Positions 1 to 12,000 of a DNA stretch of 64,000 nucleotides are shown in pieces (position 1 is the first letter of the stretch; each line of letters begins with the position of its first letter). The translations under genes were made by a program, and so were the position numbers. The DNA lies in assembly GCF_009649815.1 (NCBI RefSeq), contig NZ_WJIC01000011.1:62001-126000 (forward strand), read 5' to 3'. Origin of the DNA: Nocardia sp. SYP-A9097. GTDB lineage: Bacteria > Actinomycetota > Actinomycetes > Mycobacteriales > Mycobacteriaceae. The notes under the pieces were generated by a model. That model did no database searches and was not told the DNA's origin. It saw only the letters and a list, made by a program, of their open reading frames with translations.

Positions 1-1
1 T

Positions 2-3000
2 CTGCCGCTGGATCCCGATCATCCGGTCGAACGTCTCGAACAGATTCTGGAACAGGCGAATCCGCTGTGCGTGCTGACCGCCTCGCGTGATGCGCTCGAA
101 TTGCCCTCCTCCGCACGCGGATTCGATATCGACACCGCCGATCTCTCCGCCCACGGCGGGCGGCCCGTCACCGATGCCGATCGCCGCGCCGCCCTGTGCG
201 CCGATCACCTGGCATATGTACTGTTCACCTCCGGCTCCACCGGTAAACCCAAGGGTGTCGGTGTCTCGCACGCCGCCATCGTGAACCGGCTGCGCTGGAT
301 GCAGCACGCCTATCCGCTGGACGGTTCGGATGTGGTGCTGCAGAAAACGCCCGCCACCTTCGACGTCTCGGTGTGGGAGTTCTTCTGGCCCTTGCAGATC
401 GGGGCGCGATTGCTCATCGCCGCACCCGACGGCCATCGGGATCCGGCCTACCTGGCGCGGACCATCGCCGAGAAGGACGTCACCGCCGCGCATTTCGTAC
501 CGTCCATGCTGTCGGTGTTCCTCACCGATACCGATGTGGCCGGCTGCACCGGTCTGACCCGGGTGTTCTGCAGTGGTGAGGCGCTGCCCGCCGCCACCGT
601 CGCCGAATTCCACACCGCCCTCGGCACCGGCCCGCGAGCCCCGCAGCTGCACAATCTCTACGGCCCCACCGAGGCCGCCGTCGACGTCACCGCCTGGCAC
701 TGCACGCCCGGCGTGACGGAAGTGCCCATCGGCGCACCCATTTGGAACACTCGCACCTATGTGCTGGACGCGCGCCTGCAGCCCGTGGCACCCGGTGTGG
801 TCGGCGAGCTGTACCTGGCCGGTGTGCAATTGGCGCGCGGTTACCTCGGCCGCCCCGGGCTGAGCGCCGATCGTTTCGTGGCCAATCCCTTCACCCCCGG
901 CACCCGCATGTATCGCACCGGTGACCTGGTGCGCTGGCGCGGCGGACGCACCGGCGTGCTGGAGTACCTGGGCCGCAGCGACTTCCAGGTCAAGATTCGC
1001 GGCCTGCGTATCGAACTCGGTGAGATCGAGGCGGCCCTGCTCTCGGACCAGCGGGTCGCGCGCGCGGTCTGCGTGGCCCGGCGCGGTCACGGCGGCGATG
1101 AACTCGCCGCTTACGTGGTCGCCACCCCCGGCACCGATCCGCTCGACCCGGCCGAACTCACCGCCGGACTGCACCGGGTGCTGCCCGGATATATGGTGCC
1201 GCCGGTGCTGATGGTGCTCGACGAACTACCGCTCAGCGCCAATGGCAAGGTCGATCGCAAAGCCCTACCCGATCCGGGCACGGACCCACGTCGCACACCC
1301 CGCTCCAGCGCCGAGCCGAGTACGCCGGCGGAGCATCAGCTCACCGCCATCTTCGCCGAGGTGCTGGGCACCGATGAGATCGGTGTGGGCGACAACTTCT
1401 TCGACCTCGGCGGTAATTCGCTCAGCGCCGCCCGGGCCATCACCCGCGCGAACACCGCACTGAGCGCGGCACTCACCATTCGCGATCTGTTCGAGTTCTC
1501 CACCGTCACCGCCCTGGCCGCACGCGTGGAGAGCCTGCAGGCCGAGACCACCTCACCGAAACTCGCTGTGGCACAGCGGCCCGCGCATATTCCGCTGTCC
1601 CTGGCCCAGCAGCGACTGTGGATTCTGAACCGCTTCGCCGAGCACGCCGCCGCCTACAACATGCCCCTCGCGGTGGAATTGACCGGGTCACTGGATGTTC
1701 CGGCACTGCGTGCGGGCCTGCTCGATGTGCTCGAACGCCACGAGAGCCTGCGCACCACCTTCCCGGACACCCCGGAAGGCCCGGGCCAGGTGATACATCG
1801 GGCCGCCGAGATCCCGCTCACGCTCGAGCCGATCGACGTCGGCTCGGCCGATATCCGCACTCTCATAGGCGAATTCGCGAGCTACGGTTTCGATCTGCGC
1901 AGTCAGGCCCCGGTGCGGGTCGCGCTCTACGAGATCGCGCCGGATCGGCACGTCTTCCTCATGGTGCTGCATCACATCAGCGGCGACGGCTGGTCCATCG
2001 CCCCGCTGACCCGTGACATCATGGGTGCCGTGGCCGCGCGCACAGCCGGCACGGCCCCCGACTGGACGCCACTTCCGGTGCAGTACGCGGACTTCGCGCT
2101 CTGGCAGCGCGAATTGCTCGGCGACGAAGGCGATCCGGCGAGCGCGCTCGCGCTGCAGCTCGCCTACTGGCGGGCCGCGCTCGCGGACCTGCCCGATCAA
2201 CTCGACCTGCCCTTGGATCGGCCGCGCCCCCGGCAGCGGTCCACCGACGGCGGGCGGGTGGAGTTCGCCATTCCCGTCGAGACCCGCCACCAGCTCGCCG
2301 TCGTCGCGGCCGAGCGGGGCGTCAGCACCTTCATGGTGTTGCATGCCGCGCTCGCGGCGGTGCTTGCGCGCCTGTGCAATACGACCGATATCGCCATCGG
2401 CACCCCCATCGCGGGCCGTAGCGATCCGGCCCTGGACGAGCTCGTCGGTATGTTCGTCAATACGCTGGTGCTGCGGACCCGGGTCGATCCGGCCGCCGGT
2501 TTCGATCGTATGCTCGCCGAGGTCCGCGATACCGACCTCAATGCCTTCGCCAATGCGGACGTCCCGTTCGAACGCCTCGTCGAGGTGGTCAATCCGGAGC
2601 GTTCCGCGGCCCGGCATCCTCTGTTCCAGGTCATGCTCTCCTACGACAGCACCCCGGAATTGAACTTCGGCCTGCCCGGTGTCACCGCCGAGGTACTGCC
2701 CATCGCCGTGGATATCGCCAAATTCGATCTGCAGCTCACCGTGCACGAACCGCTCGGCGCGACGGCCGACGGTGTGTCCAGTCAAGAGATGCCGCTCACC
2801 GCCGAATTCGGTTATGCCGCAGATGTTTTCGATCACAGCACGGTCGAGGCCATTGCCCGCCGCTTCGGCGCGGTACTGGCCGCGGCCGTGGCGGATCCGG
2901 CGATACCGGTCGGCGATCTGCCCATTCTGGACGCCCGCGAGACGGCCAAACTGGTGCCTATCATGGGTGCGCCCGGCGAACCCGGCAGCACCCTGGCCCG

Positions 3001-6000
3001 ACTGCTCACCGATACCGCCGAACGCATACCCGATGCCGTTGCGGTGCGCTACCTCGCGCAGAACACCACCTACCGCGAACTCGACGAACGCTCGAATCGC
3101 CTGGCGCGCGTACTCATCGAGCACGGCGCGGGCCCCGAGGTGGTGGTGGCGGTCGCACTGCCACGCAGCCTGGACTGCGTGCTCGCGGTGTGGTCGGTCG
3201 CGAAAACCGGTGCCGCGTATGTGCCGATCGATCCGGACTACCCGGCCGACCGCATCGCCCATATGCTCGCGGACTCCGGTGCCATGCTCGGCCTAACCAG
3301 CCCGGATCGCCGGGCCGAGATGCCGAATTGGCCGGGAAACCGTGGGCGGCACCGCAAGAGCTATGTCGACTGGCTGCTGCTCGGCTCGCCCGAGCTCGCC
3401 GACGAATGCGCGCGGTTCGCCGACACCCCGCTCACCGATGTCGACCGGCATCACCCGCTGCGCACCGCCGGACCGGCCTACCTCATCTACACCTCCGGCA
3501 CCACCGGCAAACCAAAGGCCGTGGTCGTCACCAATGCGGGTATCGCCTCGCTGGCGAATGAGCAGACACAGCTGTTCCGCGTCACCGATTCCGCACGCAC
3601 ACTGCACTTCTCCTCACCCAGCTTCGACGCCTCGGTGCTGGAACTGCTGCTCGGCTTCGCGGCCGGAGCGACCCTGGTGGTCGCGCCCGCCGGCATCTAC
3701 GGCGGCGCGGAACTCGCGGAGCTGTTGCGCGCGGAGCGCGTCACGCACGCCTTCGTCACCCCCGCCGCCCTGGGCACCGTGCCCTCGGACAACCTGCCCG
3801 ACCTCGAGGCCGTCATCGTCGGTGGTGAAGCCTGCCCCGAGGATCTGGTGCGCGTCTGGACCGATCCGCGATCGCGGGAACCGTTGCCGCCGCGCCGAAT
3901 GCACAATATGTACGGCCCGTCCGAAGCGACGGTCGCCGCGACCGCCACCGGTCCCATGATCGCGGGCCGGCCCGTGCCCATCGGATTGCCGGTGCGCGGT
4001 ATGCGGTTGTTCGTGCTCGACGGCCGCCTGCACCCGGTACCGCCGGGCGTGGCGGGGGAGCTGTATCTCTCCGGTCCCGGCCTGGCACGGGGTTACCTCG
4101 GGCGGCACGGGCTCACCGCCCAGGCGTTCCCGGCCAATCCGCACGGGCGTCGCGGTGAGCGGATGTACCGCACCGGCGATCTGGTGGTCTCCGACGGGAT
4201 CGGGCAGCTGCGCTTCCTGGGCCGCGCCGACGACCAGATCAAGATCCGCGGCTTCCGTATCGAACTGCGCGAGATCGACCACGTCCTGCTCGCGCACGAG
4301 GGAATCACCTTCGCGCTCACCGTCGTCCACAATGACGAACGCGGCATCCCGCGCCTGGTCTCCTACCTGACCGCCGACACCGAGATCGATACGGCGACCG
4401 TCCTGGACACCGCGCGCGGTCACCTGCCCGGCTATATGGTGCCCTCTGCGCTGACCCTGCTGGAGAATCTGCCGGTCACCCCGTCCGGCAAACTCGACCG
4501 AAAGGCCCTGCCCGCACCCGATTTCACCGCGGCCGCACCCTCGCGCGCCCCGGAAACCGAGCTCGAACAGCGGGTCGCGCAGGTCTTCGGCATGGTGCTC
4601 GGCGCCAGAATCCAAGGCGCGGACGACAATTTCTTCGAGATCGGCGGCAATTCACTGCTCGCCACCCGGCTCACCGCGGCCCTGCACGCCGAATTCGGGG
4701 TGGAGCTGCCGGTGCGCGACATCTTCGAAGCACCCACCGTGGCGGGTGTGGCGGCACGATTGCAGGAAGCGCCCCGGACGCAACGGGCGGCGCTGGCTGT
4801 GCGTACCCCGCGTCCGGAGCGCATACCACTGTCCTTGCCGCAGCAGCGACTGTGGTTCCTCAATAGATATTCCCCCGAATCCGGTGCCTACAACATCGCA
4901 TTCGTGCTGCGAATCGACGGCGATCCGGATATGCCCGCCCTGGGCGCCGCCCTCGCCGACCTGATGCAGCGGCACGAGGTATTGCGCACCGTATTCCCCG
5001 AGGACGCGCACGGCGCACACCAGAAACTCCTGGACACCGCCCGCTGCCTGCCGGTACTCGACGCCATCGAGACCGACGAGGTGGGCGCGCGCACCGCACT
5101 GCGCTCGCTCGCCCGGCGCGGATTCGACCTGACCCGCGATATCCCGCTGCGAATGACGTTGTTGCGCACCGGGAATCGCCGTCACCTGCTCGGTATCGCC
5201 ATGCATCACATCGCCGCCGACGGCTGGTCGCTCGGCCCGCTCACCCGGGACCTGGCCATCGCCTACGCCGCGCGGCACGGCGGCGTCGCACCCACCTGGA
5301 CGCCACTGCCGGTGCAGTACAGCGATTTCAGCCTGTGGCAGCGCGAATGCCTGGGCCAGGAATCCGATCCCGAGAGCGCCGCCGCCAGCCAGCTCGCCTA
5401 CTGGCGTGCCGCGCTGGCGGACCTGCCCGAGGAGATGCCGCTCCCGTACGACCGGCCGCGGCCCGCCGAACCCACCCAGCGCTCGGGTGTGGTGCGTTTC
5501 GAGGTCCCGGAAGCTTTGCAGCGCAGGCTCGCCGAGACCGCGCGCGGTAATGCCGTCAGCATGTTCATGGTGCTGCGCTCCAGCCTCGCGGTGCTGCTGC
5601 GCGTGGTCACCGGCGGTCGCGACATCGTGATCGGCACCCCCGTGGCCGGTCGCACCGACACCCGTCTGGACGAGCTCGTCGGCATGTTCGTCAATACCCT
5701 GGTCCTGCGTTCGGACGTGGACCCGGACCGCAGCTTCGCCGAGCTGCTGCAGGCCGACCGCGATACCGAACTCGGCGCCATCGCCAATGCCGAGGTGCCC
5801 TTCGAACGCGTCATCGAGGAACTCGGCAGCGCCGCCGGCGGAATGCGGCCGGTACTGCAGGTCGCGCTCACCGTGCAGGACACCCCGCTGCCGGCGCTGC
5901 AACTGCCGGGCCTGGCCCTGCAGGCCGAAGAACTCGATATCGCGCTCGCCAAATTCGATCTCGAACTGCGGGTCCTGCCCGGCAACCAGTCCGAGGGCGA

Positions 6001-9000
6001 TACCGCAGCCGAGGACCGGGTCTACGAATTCGTCTACGCCGCCGAGCTTTTCGACCAGCAGACGGTGCAGATCCTGGCCGACCGCCTTATCCACGTCTTC
6101 GAGGCCGTCACCGCCGACCCGCGCATCCGGGTGAGCGCCATCGACGCCCGCACCGAGGCCGAACGCGAACTCTTCACCCCCGCCTGGGGTCCGGCACCGG
6201 AACCGCAGTGCAGTCTGGCGGCCTACTTCGCCGCCACCGCACACCTGAACGCGGACCGCGAATTCCTGCGCTTCGGTGACAACGCGCTCACCTACCTCGA
6301 ATCCGATGTCTACTCGAATCGCTTGGCGCGGGCCTTGATCCAGCAGGGTATCGGCCCCGGCGATCGGGTGGCCCTGGGCCTGACCCGCTCGGCCGAATCG
6401 GTGCTCTCGGCGCTGGCCGTCGCCAAAACCGGGGCCGCGTTCGTCCCGGTCGATCCCAATTATCCGGCGGACCGGCTGCGGCATATGCTCACCGACTCCG
6501 GCTGCCGGGTCGGCATCGCCATGACCGACAACGCCGACCGGCTGAACGCCGCCGCCGGCGACGACGCCATGGAGTGGATGCTGCTGGACGATGCCGAACT
6601 CCTGGACGAACTGGAGGTGCTCGACGACGGACCCATCACCGACGCCGACCGCACCGGCACGCTCTGGACCGCCGAGCTGGCATACATCGTCTACACCTCC
6701 GGATCCACCGGAAAACCCAAGGGCGTAGCGGTAACCCACGGCGGACTCTCCAACTTCGCCGACGAGCTCCGCGACCGCATGCGCGTGGACCGGGACTCGC
6801 GCACCATGCACTTCTCCTCACCCAGCTTCGACGCCGCCATCTTGGACCTGCTGATGGCGATCGGGTCCGGCGCGACCATGGTCATCGTGCCCGCCGATAT
6901 CTACGGCGGTGACGAACTGGCCGCGCTCATGGAGGCCGAGGAGATCAGCCACACCTTCATCACACCGGCCGCGCTGGCCACCATCGACCGGGACCGCTGG
7001 GCGCTGCCGCACCTGCACTCGGTCATGGTCGGCGGCGAGGCCTGCGGTCCGGAACTGGTGGCGCGCTGGGCACATGGACGCGCGATGTTCAACGTATACG
7101 GGCCCACCGAGACCACCGTCGTCGTCACGATCTCCAAGCCCATGGTGCTCGGGGAACCGATCACCATCGGCTCCCTGGTGCGGGGTGCGCGCGCCCTGGT
7201 CCTCGATGAGCGCCTCTGCCCGGTGCCCGTCGGTGTGCCCGGTGAGTTGTACATCGGCGGACAGGGTGCCGCGCGCGGCTATGTCGATCGCTACGATCTC
7301 ACCGCCGCGCGCTTCATCGCCGACCCGTACGGGCCGGAGGGTGCACGCATGTATCGCACCGGAGATGTGGTGCGCTGGACGCCCGACGGCGAAATCGCCT
7401 ACCTGGGCCGCAGTGATCATCAGGTCAAGGTGCGCGGGTTCCGGATCGAACTCGGCGAGATCGACGCCGTGCTCACCGCGCACGCGGGAATCCACTTCGC
7501 GCACACCGAGGTTCGCGATATCGCGGGCACAAAACGCATCGTCTCCTTCGTGCTGCCCGTCGACCCGCACGCCGTCGACTTCGACGCCTTGCGCGCACAC
7601 TGCGCCGAACACCTGCCCGCCCATATGGTTCCGAGCAGCCTCACCCCGCTCGACCGTATTCCGCTGACCCCGGTCGGCAAACTCGATCGCGACGCACTGC
7701 CGCAACCCCAGGTCGGCGTCGTGGTGGTCTCCCGTGATCCGCAGACCCAGACCGAACGCCTGGTCGCCGAGGTCATGGCCGAGCTGGTCGGTGCCGGACA
7801 CCTCGGCGCGGACGACAGCTTCTTCGAGGTCGGCGGAAACTCGCTGCTCGCCACCCAATTGGTGGCACGCCTGGCCGCCGCCACCGGCGTCCGGCTCGAA
7901 GTACGGTCCGTGTTCGCCGCGCCCACCGTGGCCGGGCTTGCCGCGCAACTGGATTCCGGTCCGGCGGCATCGGACGCGCGCCTGGAGCCGCGTCGCCGCA
8001 CCCGTCCCGAGCAGATCCCGCTCTCGGCCGCGCAACGGCGGCTGTGGTTCCTGGAGCAGTTCAATGCCTCCGGGGATCAGGGAGAAGCGCTGGGCGCGTA
8101 CAACATTCCGGTCGTGCTGCGCCTGCACGGTGAACTGAACGTGCAGGCACTGCGGGCGGCATTGCACGCGGTGCAACGCCGGCATGAGACGCTGCGGACC
8201 ATCTTCCCCGAGATTGGCGGCGAACCGTGCCAGCACGTGCTCGAACCGGCCGGCGCGGCGGTCCCGCTGCCGTTGCGCGCGGTGAAACCGCAAGAGGTAC
8301 CCGATGAGATCCGCCGGGTCACCGCGGCCGGATTCGACCTCGGCACCCAGGTTCCCTTGCGTGCCACCCTGTTGCGCCTGACCGGCGCGGCCGGTGGCGA
8401 TCGGGCCGAACCGTCCGAACATGTCCTGGTCCTGGTGGTGCACCACATCGCCATGGACGGCTGGTCACTGCAGCCCCTCGCGGCCGATGTGGCCACCGCC
8501 TACCGCGCCTACTCCGGCGGTGGCGAACCCGACTGGACCGAATTGCCCATCCAGTACGCCGATTACACGCTGTGGCAGCAGGACGTCCTCGGCGTCGAAG
8601 ACGATCCCGAATCGGTGATCAGCCGCCAGCTCGATTATTGGCGGCAGGCCCTGGACGGCAGGCCCGAACTCCTCGCCGTCCCCGCCGACCGGCCGCGCCC
8701 GCCGGTGCCCAGCTACCGCGGCGGCACCGTCGAATGCACCCTGGACGCCTTCACCCACCGCGAATTGCAGGCTCTCGCAGCCGAACACGGCGTCACCATG
8801 TTCATGGTGTTGCACGCCGCACTGGTCGCACTGCTGCATCGGCTCACCGCCGGAGACGACATCACCGTCGGCACACCCATCGCCGGGCGCGGGCATCCGG
8901 CACTGGATCGTATGGTCGGCATGTTCGTCGGCACCCTGGTACTGCGCACCCACCTCGACGGGAACGCCGCCTTCGGCGATCTGCTGCGCGCGGTGCGGGA

Positions 9001-12000
9001 CACCGACCTGGAGGCCTTCGCACACGCCGATGTTCCGTTCGAGCGCCTGGTCGAGGTGCTCAATCCGGCACGCACACAAGCGCATCACCCGCTGTTCCAG
9101 GTCATGCTGTCGGTGCAGAACCAGCCCGTACGGGTGCTGGAGCTGCCCGGCCTGCGCATCGAGAACGACGACGCCGATCCGGGCATCGCCAAATTCGATC
9201 TGCAGTTCACCCTCACCGAATCCTGGACTCCGGGCCGCGAACCCGACGGCATCACCGTCTCGGTCAACTACGCGGCGGACCTGTTCGACGACATCACCGC
9301 ACAGCGGCTCGCGGATCGATTCGTCCGCATGCTCGGCGCGGCCGCCGCGAATCCGGCCACCGCCGTGGGCGATCTGGAGCTGCTGGACTCCGGCGAATGG
9401 GCGGCGCTGGCACCGGTATGCGGGGCCGAACCCGCCCGGCCCATCACCTTCCCCGAGGTATTCGAGGCCGCGGCCAATCTCAACCGGCAGGCCATCGCCG
9501 TGCGCGCGGCGGGCACCCAGATCTCCTACGATGCCCTCGACCGCTGGACCAACCGGCTCGCCCGGGTGCTCATCGGCTACGGCGTCGGCCCGGAAACCCT
9601 GGTCGCCATGGGTATTCCGCGTTCGGCCGAATCGGTGGCCGTCACCCTGGCCATCGCCAAGGCCGGCGCCGCGTTCGTCCCGGTCGACCCCAACTATCCG
9701 GAACAGCGCATCAGCCATATGCTGCTGGATTCCGGTGCGGGCGTGGGTATTACGCTCGCCGCGCATCGGGAGCGCATGCCCGACGGGGTCAATTGGACCG
9801 TGCTGGACGCGCCGTCGTTCCGGCGGCGCGTGCTGGCCGGCTCGGACGCGCCCATCACCGATGCCGAACGCACCACGCCACTGCGCATGGACAATCCGGC
9901 GTACGTGATTTACACCTCCGGCTCCACCGGTGTCCCCAAGGGCGTCGTCGTCACGCACGGCGGCCTGTCCAACTTCGCCGCCGAAACCGCACAGCGCTTC
10001 GCCGTCGGACCCGGCGCACGCGTACTGCATTTCGCCACACCGAGTTTCGATGCCGCCATGCTCGACCTGCTCTTCGCGCTCGGCGGTGCCGCGACCCTGG
10101 TGATCAGCCCGCCCGGTGTGGTCGGCGGATCGGACCTGGGCCGGGTCTTCATCGACGAGGGCATCACCCACGCCTTCATCACCACCTCGGCGCTGGGCAC
10201 CGTCGATCCCACCGGCGTCACCGCGCTGCGGCATGTCCTGGTCGGCGGTGAGGCACTGCCACCGGATCTGGTCACCCGCTGGGCGCCGAGGCGCAAGCTC
10301 TACAACGTGTACGGACCCACCGAAACCACCATCGTGACGGTGATTTCGCAGCCCATGAACCCGGGCGGGCACATCACCATCGGCGGACCCATCCGCGGTG
10401 TCGGCGCGACCGTGCTGGACTCGCGCCTGCATCCCGTACCCGTCGGTGTCACCGGTGAACTGCAATTGGCCGGTGCCGCCGTGGCACGCGGCTACCTGCG
10501 GCGGCCCGGGCTCACCGCACAGCGGTTCGTGGCCAACCCGTTCGGCAAGCCCGGTGCCCGCATGTACCGCACCGGTGACCTGGTGCGCTGGGTCGAGAAG
10601 GACGGGCGCGCACGGGATCTGGAGTATGTCGGCCGCACCGACCATCAGGTCAAGATCCGCGGCTTCCGGATCGAACTCGGCGAGATCGACGCGGCCCTGG
10701 CCCGGCATACCGAGGTGGAGTTCGCCACCACCATCGGACACCGGACTCCGGCGGGGTCCACCGCGCTGGTCTCCTATGTGAAGTCACGCACCGGCACCGC
10801 GCCGAGCATCGACGAACTCACCTCGCACGTCGCGGAGTTGGTACCCAATTACATGGTCCCGCAATCGATCATGCTGCTCGACCGGGTGCCACTCTCACCG
10901 GTCGGCAAGCTGGACCGCACCGCACTGCCCGAACCGGTCTTCGCCGCCCGCGAGGGCTACCGCGCGCCGAGCACCCCGACCGAGGTGGCGCTGTGTGCCG
11001 CCTTCGCCGATGTGCTCGGCGTCGAACAGGTCGGCGTGGACGACGGCTTCTTCGAACTCGGCGGCAACTCACTGCTGGCCACCAAAGTGGTTGCGCAGCT
11101 GCGCGGCAACGGTGTGGATCTGCCGGTGCAGGCCATGTTCGGTGAATCCACTCCGGCCGCCATCGCGCGTCGCCTCGCCGACGCCGATGGCGATGCGGGC
11201 GCGGCCCTCGCCGCCGCCCTGCAACCGGTGCTGCCGTTGCGTCCGATCACCGAGAACAGTGCGGCCCCGCTGTTCTGCGTACACCCGGCCATCGGTTTGT
11301 CCTGGTGCTTCGCCGGACTGCTCGCCCAACTGCCCGCCGATCGCCCGGTCTACGGCCTGCAGGCACCGCACGTCACCGGCGGCACCGACCACGGCACCAT
11401 TGCCGAAGCTGCGAAATACTATGTGGCACATATGAAATCGGTGCAGGCGCACGGCCCGTACCATCTGCTCGGCTGGTCGCTGGGCGGGCTGCTCGCGCAC
11501 GAGATCGCGGTGCAACTGCAGGAACAGGGCGACGACGTGGGGCTGCTCGCGCTCATGGACAGCTACCAGCTGTCGGATCAGTTGCTCGAGGAAGCGGTGC
11601 CCACCGTCGCCGACATCATCGGCGAATTCGGCAGCGACATGCTCGGCGGCGACACCGATGTCGACCCGCGCATGAGCTTGCAGGAGGCCGCGGAGTTCCT
11701 GCGCAGCCGACCGGGACCGTTCGCGGCGCTCACCGTCGACCACCTCGAACGCCTCTACAACGGCTATGCCAATGGCGCGGTCCTGGCACACAGCTTCGAA
11801 CCCCGCGTCTTCGTCGGCGATCTGCTCTTCTTCACCGCCGCCGACGACGAGATCAATCGCGCCGACCCGGACCGCAATGCCGCAGCCTGGGAGGCACACG
11901 TCACCGGAGCTGTACACGACCAACTGGTGCGCTGCCGTCATTCGGGCATGACCACGCCCGAATCCCTGGCGGTCATCGGACCGGTACTGCGGGAATACCT

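Noticed and set aside
1688..3262. Long antisense open frames inside the NRPS gene (also 4652-6811, 6818-8446 and 8465-10741)
   Set aside because: They are antisense shadows produced by high third-position GC in the synthetase; none has recognisable domains or a ribosome site.
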